Positions 1 to 8,613 of a DNA stretch of 64,000 bases are shown here, one piece after another. Below the pieces are notes generated by a model, which made no database searches, was not told the origin of the DNA, and saw only the letters and a program-made list of their open reading frames with translations. Source of the stretch: Oceanobacillus profundus (GTDB lineage Bacteria; Bacillota; Bacilli; Bacillales; Amphibacillaceae); assembly GCF_003515705.1 (NCBI RefSeq), contig NZ_QWEH01000013.1, positions 1 through 64,000 of the forward strand, in the 5' to 3' direction. Position 1 is the first letter of the stretch; each line of letters starts with the position of its first letter. Position numbers and translations under genes: made by a program.

Positions 1-55
1 AAAATTATTGTCTGGTAACTTTAATTTTATCAAAAGGTGTCCTTTTTGTATGCAT

Positions 56-101
56 AAAAAGAGCGGTACTCACCAACTTATTGGCGAGTACCACTCTTTT
101 T
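56..101. terminator. Bidirectional intrinsic terminator
   Basis: A long inverted repeat, with arms built on AAAAAGAG-GGTACTC-CCAA, has a CTTA loop and ends in a T-run on both strands. Its position suits ending transcription from a gene left of the window and insulating the gene that starts at 261. Confidence 0.85.
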
Positions 102-260
102 AATTACTGGGGTTTTGTCCCAGCCTCTTTTGGTGGAACAAATGTTATAAATATTGTTTATGCACCACCTGTTCAAAAAAGGATACAACTTTATCACTAT
201 ACCCAACAGACCTTAAAAGTAATGTTATAATAAAAATAGAAACACTTGAGGAGGTATAGT

Positions 261-1094
261 GTGTCAGAACGTGCTTACAGCTTAGAATTAAATAGAAATA
301 TAAGTGCAAAACAAGCGAGTAATTTTTCGATCAAGGGACGATTACACGACAGGCGGGCATTTCAATGTAGTAATCCAAACTGTCAAATTAATATGACTTG
401 CACAAACTGGAACAAAAAAGGAATACGATATTTTTTTACACCATCATCTCAAGACGAGCTTCATGTCATTGGATGTAGTGAATTGTCGGAGGAGGAAATT
501 AAAGAACAAGAAAAACTTGAAAGCAATCTTGCCAAGGAATCTATTCAAAAAAATGGATTAATTAAGATGACAAAATCGATTGGTAAAGCAAAAAGTAATG
601 ATAAAACTAATTTAAAAACTGAATTCTCCAGTGAGGAAACTAATCAAACAACTAATTCGAATAATAAAGTGAAAAGCGAAGCAAGACACGTCTACCCTAT
701 TGCCAGTTTTATTAATTTATTTGAAGATCCTGGACTAGACAAAGATTCACAAATCATCGCTATCGAAAATGAAAAAATTTCATTGAACGAATTATTTTTG
801 GAAAGTAAAAATAACTTTGTTCCGTATGACTGTACACGAATAATCTACGGGGAAGCATTAATTAGAACCGCTAAGTTTGGTGATAATATGTTAGAAATTG
901 AATTCATTAATAGTAAATTACCAAAAATTTTTTCAAATATAAAATCGGTATCTGAGAATAAGTCTACGTCTGATTTAAAAAAATTCTTAGACACAAACAA
1001 AAAAGTAGTTGTCTATTATCGAGGTAAACTAATCAAAAATGGTACTAAGTTTGAATCATTCAATGATCATGTATTTAAAGATATTTACTTTTAA
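261..1094 (+). CDS. Zinc-finger protein of unknown function
   Basis: I do not recognise this family. The open frame begins at TTG 246, but the ribosome site GAGGAGG (248-254) lies inside that extension and is well spaced for GTG 261, so I start there (277 aa). The N-terminal 80 residues hold a likely metal site: FQCSNPNCQ, a further Cys in NMTCTNW, then HVIGC. The middle (about 90-150) is polar, Lys/Asn/Ser-rich and probably disordered. The C-terminal 100 residues alternate short hydrophobic stretches, which would fit a small beta-barrel (an inference). It is AT-rich and sits beside a nuclease/SMC pair and a methyltransferase, so a role in defence or element biology is possible. CoiA-like zinc domains are a remote alternative. 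Confidence 0.6.
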   Translation: MSERAYSLELNRNISAKQASNFSIKGRLHDRRAFQCSNPNCQINMTCTNWNKKGIRYFFTPSSQDELHVIGCSELSEEEIKEQEKLESNLAKESIQKNGLIKMTKSIGKAKSNDKTNLKTEFSSEETNQTTNSNNKVKSEARHVYPIASFINLFEDPGLDKDSQIIAIENEKISLNELFLESKNNFVPYDCTRIIYGEALIRTAKFGDNMLEIEFINSKLPKIFSNIKSVSENKSTSDLKKFLDTNKKVVVYYRGKLIKNGTKFESFNDHVFKDIYF

Positions 1095-1426
1095 GGAATC
1101 AAAACAAATCTATGATCCTTCTCCTAAAATAATTTAATGTAGATTACTTGTAGAATAAAAAAAGAATCTAAATTCTTTGATATACAAAGATTTCTAGCCC
1201 CGCTATTACTACTCTACTCCCAGTCTGTTGTAAACGTACATCATATAAAGAAAAACACAGTAGTATCATGGAGTTTGGGAGCATATGAAAACAATTAAGC
1301 CGCATAGAAAAAAGTAAAAAATGCCAGTTGTTCCAAATCGGAATTTCTATTTACTATCTGGAAATAGAGCCTAAACTTAAATATTCTTAATAGGGCGTTC
1401 AAGTCTTTGAACATCTTTTCATTTGT
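1095..1426. other. Gene-free AT-rich stretch
   Basis: I see no gene, clear hairpin or RNA in these 332 bases between the zinc-finger gene and the convergent frameshifted gene. CTACTCCCAGTC at 1214-1225 resembles the guaA attachment core with one mismatch, which is probably chance. Confidence 0.5.
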
Positions 1427-2013
1427 CTAGTCACTTAACTTTTTTCCAAGTGAGTCTAACAGTTTCAAACCCACGTCAAAAACCCAGTCAAAAGTTTCAC
1501 TGTTATACTCACCCAATTGGCTGTGAACAGCACGATTTAAAACACTTGAAATATCATATATCAATGAACTTTCACCGCTAGTAATGATATTGTTTTTTGA
1601 TAAAATATTAGTCATTTTATTTAGACCAAATCGTTGACCATCGAGAGAGTTCTTTTCAACTAATTTAATCAATGTGCTTTCTAATTCAATTCTTAAACCT
1701 GCAAGGGCAAGTTTTGGATCTTCATATCTTAAATTGTAAAATGTATAATTATTACTTATTTCATTCTCTTTAGTACCAGTAAAATTCCTGCTTCATCAGC
1801 ATTCTTCTGGATTGCTTGCTTTTGGTCTTCTGTAATTAACTCAACTTTACCAAGACCATTTATTTCTAAAGACTTTATGTATTGAATAAACCAAGGTACT
1901 AACGCTAATACAATTAGCATTACCGAAATCGAATCGATATTTAACTCTGGTTTCAATATTCTTAACAGAAAAATTCCAATAAATAATATTGAGGCTGATA
2001 GTTTAAATTTCAT
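1427..2013 (-). pseudogene. Two-TM membrane protein gene, probably frameshifted
   Basis: Two consecutive minus-strand frames appear to be one gene. The 5' part (1756-2013, 85 aa, good ATG at 2013) encodes two membrane helices and then a soluble stretch with GLGKVELITEDQ. The 3' frame (stop at 1427) stays open upstream past its first TTG codon (1672) and, read backwards, gives protein-like sequence such as LRYEDPKLALAGLRIELE that overlaps the end of the first frame near 1756-1785. The simplest reading is a single 1-2 nt indel near 1760-1785 in a protein of about 195 aa. Translational coupling or programmed frameshifting is possible but I see no classic slippery site. The family is unknown, and membrane-anchored accessory proteins are common beside defence genes. 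Confidence 0.55.
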
Positions 2014-2184
2014 TTAAGGTACCTCCAAAGACATATATATTGATTATATTAATTATTAGCAAGAAAAACATTACGAATAATGATGAAGCATTTATTTAGT
2101 GAATAATTTAATTTGAATTATTAGATTGTTTATTACCTTTAATATACAATGAAATTAAAACTGTTGCTAGAAAGGGAAAATATT

Positions 2185-3222
2185 ATGGTCTATACTGTCT
2201 CCTCCTCGGAAAAATTAAGAAAATCCGCAGCAGATTCGGAAACGAAAGCGCTACTTTATTTAATGAATTTTCATGAAAACAATGATGATATTCACTATTT
2301 TGTTGTGGATTTTTTTAATGATTTAACTGGAATGGATCGAATGGCAGATAGACTTTGGGATATTCAATCTAAAGGAGCAAAAAACAACTCCCCAAAAGCA
2401 CTAGGAAGAGAACTTGTAACATTATATAAAAACTTTGTTAGTTATTTTGAATTTGACAGTTATATTTTGTTTGTTGGGGGCGTGTCATCCACTGTTCGTA
2501 TTGATTCAACAAAAAACATCTTTAAAATCGATAACATTCAAGTGAATGCACGTGAAAAATTAAAAGAGGGATTAGTCGAAGAGGCTCAATCAAAAAATTA
2601 TATTAATTCTTCTGATATTTCCGTTGAAAGAATTGAGGAATTTTTGAACAACGTTCTTTTCGTGATAGATGATAAAGAACCCAGTGATTACGTAAAATCT
2701 ATTATTAAAGATCATATTGCTCTAATACCAAAAAATGACGAACTAACAGCAATTTTTAATGAAATTCGGAAAATTCAATCGGATAAGAAAAATACAGACC
2801 CAGTGGAAGGCGTTACCATTACTTCTATCGATCAATCCTTATACTACTATCGACATTTAACTAGTGGTCAAATAAAAACACTTGTAATAGGTAGATTAAT
2901 TAATAAGAACCCATTTGAAAAAGGGTGTCCTGTTCCTTTTATAGATATCTACACTTCTTTTCCTCCTGAATCAAGAAAAGATGCATTAGAGGAGTGTAAA
3001 ATTGCATTCTCAAGAGCTCTTTTCAATAAAAACTGTGCTGAAGAATTTTGGGTATTATTTAACGAAACATATAATAAAATACTTGATTATCCAAATAAAA
3101 GTGTAGAAGAAATATTTAATTTACTAGATAAAAACACAAAGCAAAACTGTCCTGACTTTGATAACTTGTCTTTAAAATACTTTATTGCAACTGTAAAAGA
3201 GGGTTTACAAAATGATAATTAA
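2185..3222 (+). CDS. Nuclease-like component of a Lamassu/ABC-3C-type system
   Basis: This is a soluble protein of 345 aa. I choose ATG 2185 (ribosome site AGAAAGGGA) over ATG 2149, which has no ribosome site. Near the N-terminus, E19 in SETKALLYL and the D-x-Q-x-K motif in LWDIQSK (about 59-63) match the pattern of restriction-endonuclease-fold nucleases such as the Cap4/DUF4297 group. The remaining 250 residues are a helical region without a recognised motif. The stop overlaps the start of the SMC-like ATPase by 11 nt, so the two are translationally coupled. In Lamassu and ABC-three-component systems an SMC-like ATPase senses foreign DNA and releases an effector nuclease. Assigning that role here is an inference from the motif and the gene pairing. 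Confidence 0.6.
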   Translation: MVYTVSSSEKLRKSAADSETKALLYLMNFHENNDDIHYFVVDFFNDLTGMDRMADRLWDIQSKGAKNNSPKALGRELVTLYKNFVSYFEFDSYILFVGGVSSTVRIDSTKNIFKIDNIQVNAREKLKEGLVEEAQSKNYINSSDISVERIEEFLNNVLFVIDDKEPSDYVKSIIKDHIALIPKNDELTAIFNEIRKIQSDKKNTDPVEGVTITSIDQSLYYYRHLTSGQIKTLVIGRLINKNPFEKGCPVPFIDIYTSFPPESRKDALEECKIAFSRALFNKNCAEEFWVLFNETYNKILDYPNKSVEEIFNLLDKNTKQNCPDFDNLSLKYFIATVKEGLQNDN

Positions 3223-4825
3223 AAAGATTGCTGTGGGAAATTCACATGAAGCATATATAGAAAAAAGGTTAACAAAAGAACTAAACGTTATTTCAAGTGA
3301 TGACAACAACAAAGGAAAAACTATTATTATACAGTCTTTGATGTATTGTCTTGGTAGCGAACCAGTTTTTCCATCATCTTTCAAATTTGAAGAATATTAT
3401 TATATTATTGAGTTTGAATTTAATAGCACTACGTACATTATCTCAAGAAAAAAAGACACTTTTGTATTGTATGTAGAAAAATCAATATTAATATTTGATA
3501 ATGTTTCCGAACTAAAAAGATACTGGACAAAAAACATATATCCACTGCCTGAAATTATAAAAAATGGAGTCCAAAGAATTGTAGATCCTGATTTATTTAA
3601 TCAAATTTTCTTTGTTGGTCAGGATAAAAAGGATTCTTCAAATATTTCAAATAAAGGGTTTTATACAAAAAAGGACTTTTATAATGTCCTCTATTCTTTT
3701 GCTAGTCTAGGGGGAAAGACACTAAGTTTGGCAGAAATTTCACTTGAAAAAGCTAAATTAAAAAGCTTGAAAGAAGAAAAAAAGATTCTTTTGGAAAAAA
3801 ATAAAATTTTAAATTCAAAGGATCAGTCTATGACTTATATAAGTAAACATAGCGATAGAGTAGCCTTTGAAGATAAAATAAAACAGATTGAAAATGTGAG
3901 GAAAAATTTAGTACTCTCAAAAAATGACAGGAATCGAACATTAAATCGTCGTATAAAATATGAAAATACTTTAAAAGAACTCAACTCTTTGAATAGAACA
4001 ATATCAACAGGTGAATTACAATGCTTAGATTGTCATTCTACTCATATAGGGTACTCTTCTAGCATCAAAAAAAGTTTTACTTTTGATGTTTCAACTAAAG
4101 AGGTTAGAAACCAAATTATTGAATCTATCACTGAAAAAATAGATTCATATACTGAAGAACTAGATAAACAAACTAGTGAAATAAATATCTATCAACAACA
4201 GCTTCAAGAACTATTATCTGATGAAGACATTTCTTTAGAATCAATCATTCTTTACAAAGAAGATGTAACTGACATTGATAAAATTGAAGTAAAGTTAGAA
4301 TCTTTAGAAAAACAAATTTCGGGGATAAACTCATCTATTAAAGAGAGTGAATCGAATAGTAAAGAAACTATTAATAAACAAAATTTACTCATGAAAGATA
4401 TATTAAAGGTAATGAATGATGTATATAAACAAATTGATCCTAATGGAAATTTGATTTTTGACGATATATTTACTAAGAAAAGTCAAGTTTTTTCCGGAAG
4501 TGAAGCGACTCAATTTCATTTAGCTAAAACTTATGCTCTTGCTAAAGTTCTGAAACATCCCTATCCAATTGTTATTGATTCTTTTCGAGCTGAAGATTTA
4601 TCAACAGATAGAGAACAAATTGTAATTGATTTATTTAACCAGCTAGATAATCAAGTAATATTTACAACGACATTAAAAAAGGAGGAAATTGGAAAGTATA
4701 ATAATGTTTCAGAGATAAACCATATTGATTACAGTTCTCACATTCCCAGCAAAATCCTTCGAAAAGAATATGTAGATGAATTTACTATACTAACGAAAAA
4801 ATTGATGGTAGATATTTTGAATTAA
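3212..4825 (+). CDS. SMC/Rad50-like ABC ATPase, defence-type
   Basis: This 537-aa ATPase has split SMC architecture. The N-terminal P-loop reads DDNNKGKT (about 30-37). It is followed by a coiled coil (about 175-265), a zinc-hook CLDC motif at C271 and C274, and a second coiled coil (about 295-395). The C-terminal lobe holds an ABC-signature-like SGSE (about 428-431) and a Walker B strand PIVIDSF (about 452-458). The usual catalytic Glu after the Walker B Asp is replaced by Ser, with an acidic ED further on, as I recall for ABC-three-component ATPases. It is short for Rad50 but usual for LmuB-like or ABC-3C proteins. Coupling to the upstream nuclease suggests a two-gene anti-phage or anti-plasmid system. 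No third component is certain. Confidence 0.75.
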   Translation: MIIKKIAVGNSHEAYIEKRLTKELNVISSDDNNKGKTIIIQSLMYCLGSEPVFPSSFKFEEYYYIIEFEFNSTTYIISRKKDTFVLYVEKSILIFDNVSELKRYWTKNIYPLPEIIKNGVQRIVDPDLFNQIFFVGQDKKDSSNISNKGFYTKKDFYNVLYSFASLGGKTLSLAEISLEKAKLKSLKEEKKILLEKNKILNSKDQSMTYISKHSDRVAFEDKIKQIENVRKNLVLSKNDRNRTLNRRIKYENTLKELNSLNRTISTGELQCLDCHSTHIGYSSSIKKSFTFDVSTKEVRNQIIESITEKIDSYTEELDKQTSEINIYQQQLQELLSDEDISLESIILYKEDVTDIDKIEVKLESLEKQISGINSSIKESESNSKETINKQNLLMKDILKVMNDVYKQIDPNGNLIFDDIFTKKSQVFSGSEATQFHLAKTYALAKVLKHPYPIVIDSFRAEDLSTDREQIVIDLFNQLDNQVIFTTTLKKEEIGKYNNVSEINHIDYSSHIPSKILRKEYVDEFTILTKKLMVDILN

Positions 4826-4864
4826 AATTTAATATCTTTAAAATTTCTAAAAGTATTTTAATTA

Positions 4865-4895
4865 GACACTTCTCATTCCGAAGTGTCTTTTTTAT
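4865..4895 (+). terminator. Intrinsic terminator of the nuclease/SMC operon
   Basis: GACACTTC pairs with GAAGTGTC across a 7-nt loop and is followed by TTTTTTATTTT. It separates the ATPase gene from the methyltransferase gene. Confidence 0.9.
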
Positions 4896-4915
4896 TTTAA
4901 AGTGAGTTGATTAAA

Positions 4916-5977
4916 ATGAAAAATTTAACACTTGGTAGCCTTTTTGATGGAATCGGTGTCTTCCCCCTCTCTGCTTCCCGTTTTGGAATTAGTCCAACAT
5001 GGGCAAGTGAGATTGAAAAAGCACCTATATCTATTACAAAACGACACTTTCCTAACATGATTCATTTTGGAGATATTACTAAAGTAAATGGTGGGGAAAT
5101 TCCACCTGTTCATATCATTACATTTGGGTCACCTTGTCAGAACCTATCCAATATTGGTAAACGAGAAGGTCTTACTGGAAGTCAATCCAGTTTATTTTAT
5201 CATGCAATACGAATTATAGAAGAAATGAGGTGCGCAACGAATGGAACATATCCAGTTATCGCTGTTTGGGAAAACGTCATGGGAGCTTTTTCATCAAATA
5301 ACAGGCTGGATTTTAAGGCCGTGCTTGAATCGTTCACAAATACCGAAATTTCAATGCCTACTTCTGGAGTCTGGGCAAACGCTGGAATGGTCCGAGGGAA
5401 TGATGTTGATATCGCTTGGCGATTGTTGGATGCCCAATATTGGGGAAAGCCCACACTCGCTCAAAGAAGAAGACGTATCTTCCTCGTGGCAGATTTTGGA
5501 GGAACACGTGCCACAGAAATACTATTTAAAGCCCGCGATTTGCAATCGATTTTTACGTCTTGCAGAGAAAGCAGGCTGTCCTCCCCCACTACCAGTAGAA
5601 TATCTTCTCAAAAAGCAGGGGGGAAAATACCCATCGTCCGCCCCTTTCAAGAAAGACGCATGCGAAGTACAGCTAAAGAAAGAAACAAAAAAGGATTTCA
5701 TGGAAGTTTCGGAAAAACAAACGATCCCTTCCCTACTTTGTTAGCGGGCTCTGTCAATAACTTTTCTTTTTGGTACGAAGGGAAAGAAAATGAAGGCTAT
5801 ATTCGGCAGCTTACTCCATTGGAATGCGAACGTTTAATGGGTTTACCAGAGGGTTGGACAGCCTAAGGGAACAAAGGTGAAGCGATTAGTGATTATGCTA
5901 GATATAAGGCAATTGGAAATGCGATTGCTGTACCATGTGCGGAATATATTATGGCTGGTATTGCTGAAGTTTTATAG
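4916..5977 (+). pseudogene. C5 cytosine DNA methyltransferase, nonsense-interrupted
   Basis: The N-terminal part carries clear m5C methyltransferase motifs: motif I FDGIG (AdoMet), motif IV GSPCQ with the catalytic Cys, motif VI ENV, and motif VIII QRRRRIF. After LMGLPEGWTA the frame meets TAA at 5864-5866, then stays open for 36 more codons and encodes the expected ending, including motif X (ARYKAIGNAIAVPC), up to TAG 5975. One base change, TAY (Tyr) to TAA, would explain this. Without motif X the AdoMet pocket is incomplete, so the enzyme is probably inactive unless the stop is read through. Dcm-like genes are common next to the left end of Tn916-type conjugation modules, where they can protect transferred DNA. 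Confidence 0.85.
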
Positions 5978-5991
5978 ATAATAAAACCAAC

Positions 5992-6024
5992 GTATGACAA
6001 ATTCTATCTGTCATGCTTTTTTTA
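5992..6024 (+). terminator. Intrinsic terminator after the methyltransferase
   Basis: GTATGACA pairs with TGTCATGC and is followed by seven T residues. It closes the methyltransferase transcript just before the conjugation module. Confidence 0.75.
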
Positions 6025-6052
6025 TTGCCCAAAATAAGGTGGTGTGATTTAT

Positions 6053-6247
6053 ATGGAAGAAATTGAAACGAAAGTAATGGATTGGATTGAAGACCATTTT
6101 GTTTTAAATGAGATAAAGATTGAAGACTTTCCGTTTTTTCCTCATGGAAAATTGATACGTGATAAAAATGAAGAAACGATGGTTGTTTTTTGGTGTGTAT
6201 TTATGGACGTGTGGATTATCGACTACAAGAAGCATAGGAGTGATTGA
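6053..6247 (+). CDS. Small hypothetical protein of the ICE
   Basis: This protein of 64 aa starts at ATG 6053, 10 nt after AAGGTGG. A GTG at 6044 is too close to that ribosome site. It is acidic at the N-terminus (MEEIETKVMDWIEDHF) and rich in aromatic residues near the C-terminus, with no signal peptide, membrane helix or motif I recognise. It lies directly upstream of the two DUF961 genes at the left edge of the transfer module, where Tn916-type elements often carry small unconserved genes. The function is unknown. Confidence 0.55.
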   Translation: MEEIETKVMDWIEDHFVLNEIKIEDFPFFPHGKLIRDKNEETMVVFWCVFMDVWIIDYKKHRSD

Positions 6248-6338
6248 CAAATGAAAGAGTATTTTCCCCGTTCCCCTCCCTTCTCCCCTTGCTTACTAAT
6301 AAATAACAAAAATTAAAACAAGAAGAGAGGTCTATATA

Positions 6339-6653
6339 ATGGAGTTAAAACATGTCATTCCAAATATGGAAAAAACGTTTGGAAATTTAGAATATGCTGG
6401 TGAAGGTAAGGTGGAACAACGCCGTATTAATGGGCGCATGACAACATTGTCACGTAGTTATAATTTGTACTCCGATATTCAACGTGCAGATGATATTGAG
6501 GTAATCTTGCCTCAAGAAGCCGGAGAGAAATTCTTTGAACATGAAGAAAAAGTGAAATTGGTCAATGCAAAAATTACCGCAGAAGGTTATAAAATTGGTG
6601 ATCGCGGTTTTACAAAATACATTTTACATGCTGACGATATGGTCAAAGCATAA
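6339..6653 (+). CDS. DUF961 protein, HelP/Tn916 Orf23-like
   Basis: This soluble protein of 104 aa has the typical DUF961 start (MELKHVIPNMEKTFGNLEY) and matches the first of the paired small genes in Tn916-type transfer modules. In ICEBs1 the relative YdcP (HelP) is a single-strand-binding helicase processivity factor needed for rolling-circle replication and transfer of the element. That role is known for the family and inferred here. The ribosome site AAGAGAGG precedes ATG 6339. A second DUF961 paralogue follows 12 nt downstream in the same operon. Confidence 0.85.
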   Translation: MELKHVIPNMEKTFGNLEYAGEGKVEQRRINGRMTTLSRSYNLYSDIQRADDIEVILPQEAGEKFFEHEEKVKLVNAKITAEGYKIGDRGFTKYILHADDMVKA

Positions 6654-6665
6654 GGAGGAAAAAAC

Positions 6666-7046
6666 ATGAGGTTAGCAGAAGGAATTGTCATTGATAAAGA
6701 AAAGACATTCGGATTATTAAAGTTTTCGTCATTACGTCGGGAAGTGTTTTTGCAAAATGAAGATGGAACGGTATCAACAGAAGTAAAAGAACGCACGTAT
6801 GATTTAAAGTCTCGTGAACAAGGACGTATGATTCAAGTAAGTATTCCTGCATCCGTTCCATTAAAAGACTTTGATTATAATGCAGAAGTGGAACTGATTA
6901 ATCCTGTCGCAGATACAGTCGCAAATGCAACTTTTCGTGGTGCGGATGTGGATTGGTATATCAAGGCAGATGACTTGGTTTTAAAAGGGAAAACAGCGTC
7001 GCCAGGCACTAACACTCAAAAATCCACTCCATCCAAAGATAAATAA
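6666..7046 (+). CDS. DUF961 protein, Tn916 Orf22-like
   Basis: This is the second DUF961 paralogue (126 aa). It contains KTFGLLKFSS and a basic TYDLKSREQGR region and ends in a Lys/Ser/Thr-rich tail. The ribosome site AGGAGG lies 7 nt before ATG 6666. Tandem DUF961 genes upstream of the coupling ATPase are characteristic of Tn916-type elements, where they assist unwinding and rolling-circle replication of the excised circle. The stop codon TAA overlaps the start ATG of the FtsK-like gene (TAATG), which indicates translational coupling. Confidence 0.85.
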   Translation: MRLAEGIVIDKEKTFGLLKFSSLRREVFLQNEDGTVSTEVKERTYDLKSREQGRMIQVSIPASVPLKDFDYNAEVELINPVADTVANATFRGADVDWYIKADDLVLKGKTASPGTNTQKSTPSKDK

Positions 7047-8386
7047 TGAAATTTTACAAAAAAAGAGGGAAGCGAATTCGACCGAGTGACGCCTCTCTCT
7101 TTTTTCAATTTATCTTTTTTGGGTTGTTTGGTGTATGGCTCGTTTTCTTTATCCCTTTTCATATAAAGTTTTTACTTTCGACAACGTGGGAAGTTGATCC
7201 ATTTCAAACTCACTTTATAAGTACGTATGGATTCAGTTCCCTAATTATTAGTTTGCTATTGATGGCAATCTGTGCATTTGTTTATTATCGGTATCGTTAT
7301 AACCATCTAAAACAGTTGATGCATCGTCAAAAGCTCGCAAAGATGATTTTAGACAATCAGTGGTATGAAACAAAACAAGTGATAAATGAAGGATTTTTCA
7401 AAGATATCCCATCTAGTAAGGCGAAGGAAAAAATGACTCATTTTCCAAAGATGTATTATCGGTATGAAAAAGGCATGATTCATATTCAAGTAGAAATAAC
7501 ACTTGGTAAATATCAAGAGCCACTTTTAAATTTGGAAAAAAAGTTAGAAAGTGGCTTGTATTGTGAGTTAGTGACAAAGGAATTACATGATTCCTATGTG
7601 GAGTATGTGCTTTTTTATGATATGATTTCGAACCGTATTTCAATTGATGAAGTCATTGCGCAAAACGGTCGTTTAAAGCTCATGAAATCAATGGATTGGG
7701 AATACAATCAGCTGCCACATATGTTGATTGCTGGCGGAACAGGTGGCGGAAAAACGTATTTTATTCTTACATTGATTGAAGCGTTGTTAAAAACGAATGC
7801 GAAGTTATATATTTTAGATCCGAAAAATGCAGATTTAGCCGATCTAACTACTGTCATGCCTGGAGTATATTATAAAAAAGAAGACATGATGGCATGTATT
7901 AACCAATTTTATGAAGATATGATGGCTCGAAGTGAAGAAATGAAACAAATGCAAGGATATAAAACAGGGGAAAATTATGCTTACTTGGGTTTACCTCCCC
8001 ATTTTCTAGTGTTTGACGAATACGTAGCTTTTATGGAAATGCTTGCTTCTAAAGAAAGTACAGCTGTATTAACGAAACTAAAACAAATTGTAATGTTAGG
8101 TCGTCAAGCCGGTTTCTTTCTTATTCTCGCCTGTCAGCGGCCAGATGCAAAGTATTTAGGCGATGGGATTCGTGATCAATTTAATTTTCGCGTTGCTTTA
8201 GGCAGAATGTCCGAACTAGGATATGGCATGATGTTCGGATCGGATGTCCAAAAACAATTTTTCCTAAAACAAATTAAAGGACGCGGGTATGTCGATAAAG
8301 GTGATGGTGTCATTTCTGAATTTTACACACCTCTTGTCCCCAAAGGACATGATTTTCTAAAAGAAATTGGAAAGTTAGTGTCATAA
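7046..8386 (+). CDS. FtsK/SpoIIIE-type coupling ATPase (TcpA/ConQ, Tn916 Orf21)
   Basis: This 446-aa type IV coupling protein has two N-terminal membrane helices (about 20-45 and 65-90). It then has a cytosolic FtsK-like ATPase with Walker A GGTGGGKT at about 230-237 and Walker B FLVFDE near 319. It delivers the relaxase-bound DNA strand to the mating channel and needs only a short N-terminal anchor, as in TcpA/ConQ proteins of Gram-positive elements. It overlaps the DUF961 gene by one base and directly precedes oriT, the same order as Tn916 orf21-oriT-orf20 and ICEBs1 conQ-oriT-nicK. Confidence 0.93.
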   Translation: MKFYKKRGKRIRPSDASLFFQFIFFGLFGVWLVFFIPFHIKFLLSTTWEVDPFQTHFISTYGFSSLIISLLLMAICAFVYYRYRYNHLKQLMHRQKLAKMILDNQWYETKQVINEGFFKDIPSSKAKEKMTHFPKMYYRYEKGMIHIQVEITLGKYQEPLLNLEKKLESGLYCELVTKELHDSYVEYVLFYDMISNRISIDEVIAQNGRLKLMKSMDWEYNQLPHMLIAGGTGGGKTYFILTLIEALLKTNAKLYILDPKNADLADLTTVMPGVYYKKEDMMACINQFYEDMMARSEEMKQMQGYKTGENYAYLGLPPHFLVFDEYVAFMEMLASKESTAVLTKLKQIVMLGRQAGFFLILACQRPDAKYLGDGIRDQFNFRVALGRMSELGYGMMFGSDVQKQFFLKQIKGRGYVDKGDGVISEFYTPLVPKGHDFLKEIGKLVS

Positions 8387-8391
8387 AGGCT

Positions 8392-8459
8392 GCCCAGTGC
8401 GGCGGCGTGCGAAGCGAAAGCCGACGTGCTGGGCTAAGCCTGCGTGGCGACAGCCACGC
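8392..8459. repeat. Two GC-rich hairpins beside oriT
   Basis: GCCCAG at 8392 pairs imperfectly with CTGGGC ending at 8434, and GCGTGGC-GACA-GCCACGC at 8442-8459 is a perfect 7-bp hairpin. Both are far more GC-rich than their surroundings and abut the oriT repeat. They may bind auxiliary transfer proteins or act as the single-strand origin (an inference). Confidence 0.7.
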
Positions 8460-8463
8460 CTTA

Positions 8464-8487
8464 ACCCCCCAATTCTAACAGGGGGGT
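8464..8487. other. Probable oriT core (relaxase nic site)
   Basis: The inverted repeat ACCCCCC-10 nt-GGGGGGT includes CTAACA just before the G-run. From memory this resembles the ICEBs1 oriT, which has the same arms and a GCTAACAG core. Its place between the coupling-ATPase gene and the relaxase gene is exactly where oriT lies in ICEBs1 and Tn916. The precise nick position cannot be read from sequence alone. Confidence 0.85.
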
Positions 8488-8558
8488 AGAAAAACAATAA
8501 GAAACTGTTCCAAAAGCCAATAACACCTGATGGCGCAACGGTTTGGAGCATATCAAGA

Positions 8559-8596
8559 AGATGTCAGCTTTTAACCTTTAGTTGACATCTTTTTTT
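8559..8596 (+). terminator. Hairpin with T-run upstream of the relaxase gene
   Basis: AGATGTCA pairs with TGACATCT over a 16-nt loop and is followed by TTTTTTT. It lies 18 nt before the relaxase start, so it may attenuate read-through from the upstream genes into the relaxase. Confidence 0.75.
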
Positions 8597-8613
8597 AGTT
8601 TGGAGGAATGCAC

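Noticed and set aside
1214-1225. CTACTCCCAGTC as a possible left attachment site (11 of 12 bases match the guaA end)
   Set aside because: A near-match of this length is expected by chance in 64 kb, similarity does not extend beyond it, and no integration-related feature lies beside it.
5241-5744. Overlapping plus-strand ORF of 167 codons inside the methyltransferase
   Set aside because: All methyltransferase motifs are in the other frame and this one has no ribosome site or recognisable domain.
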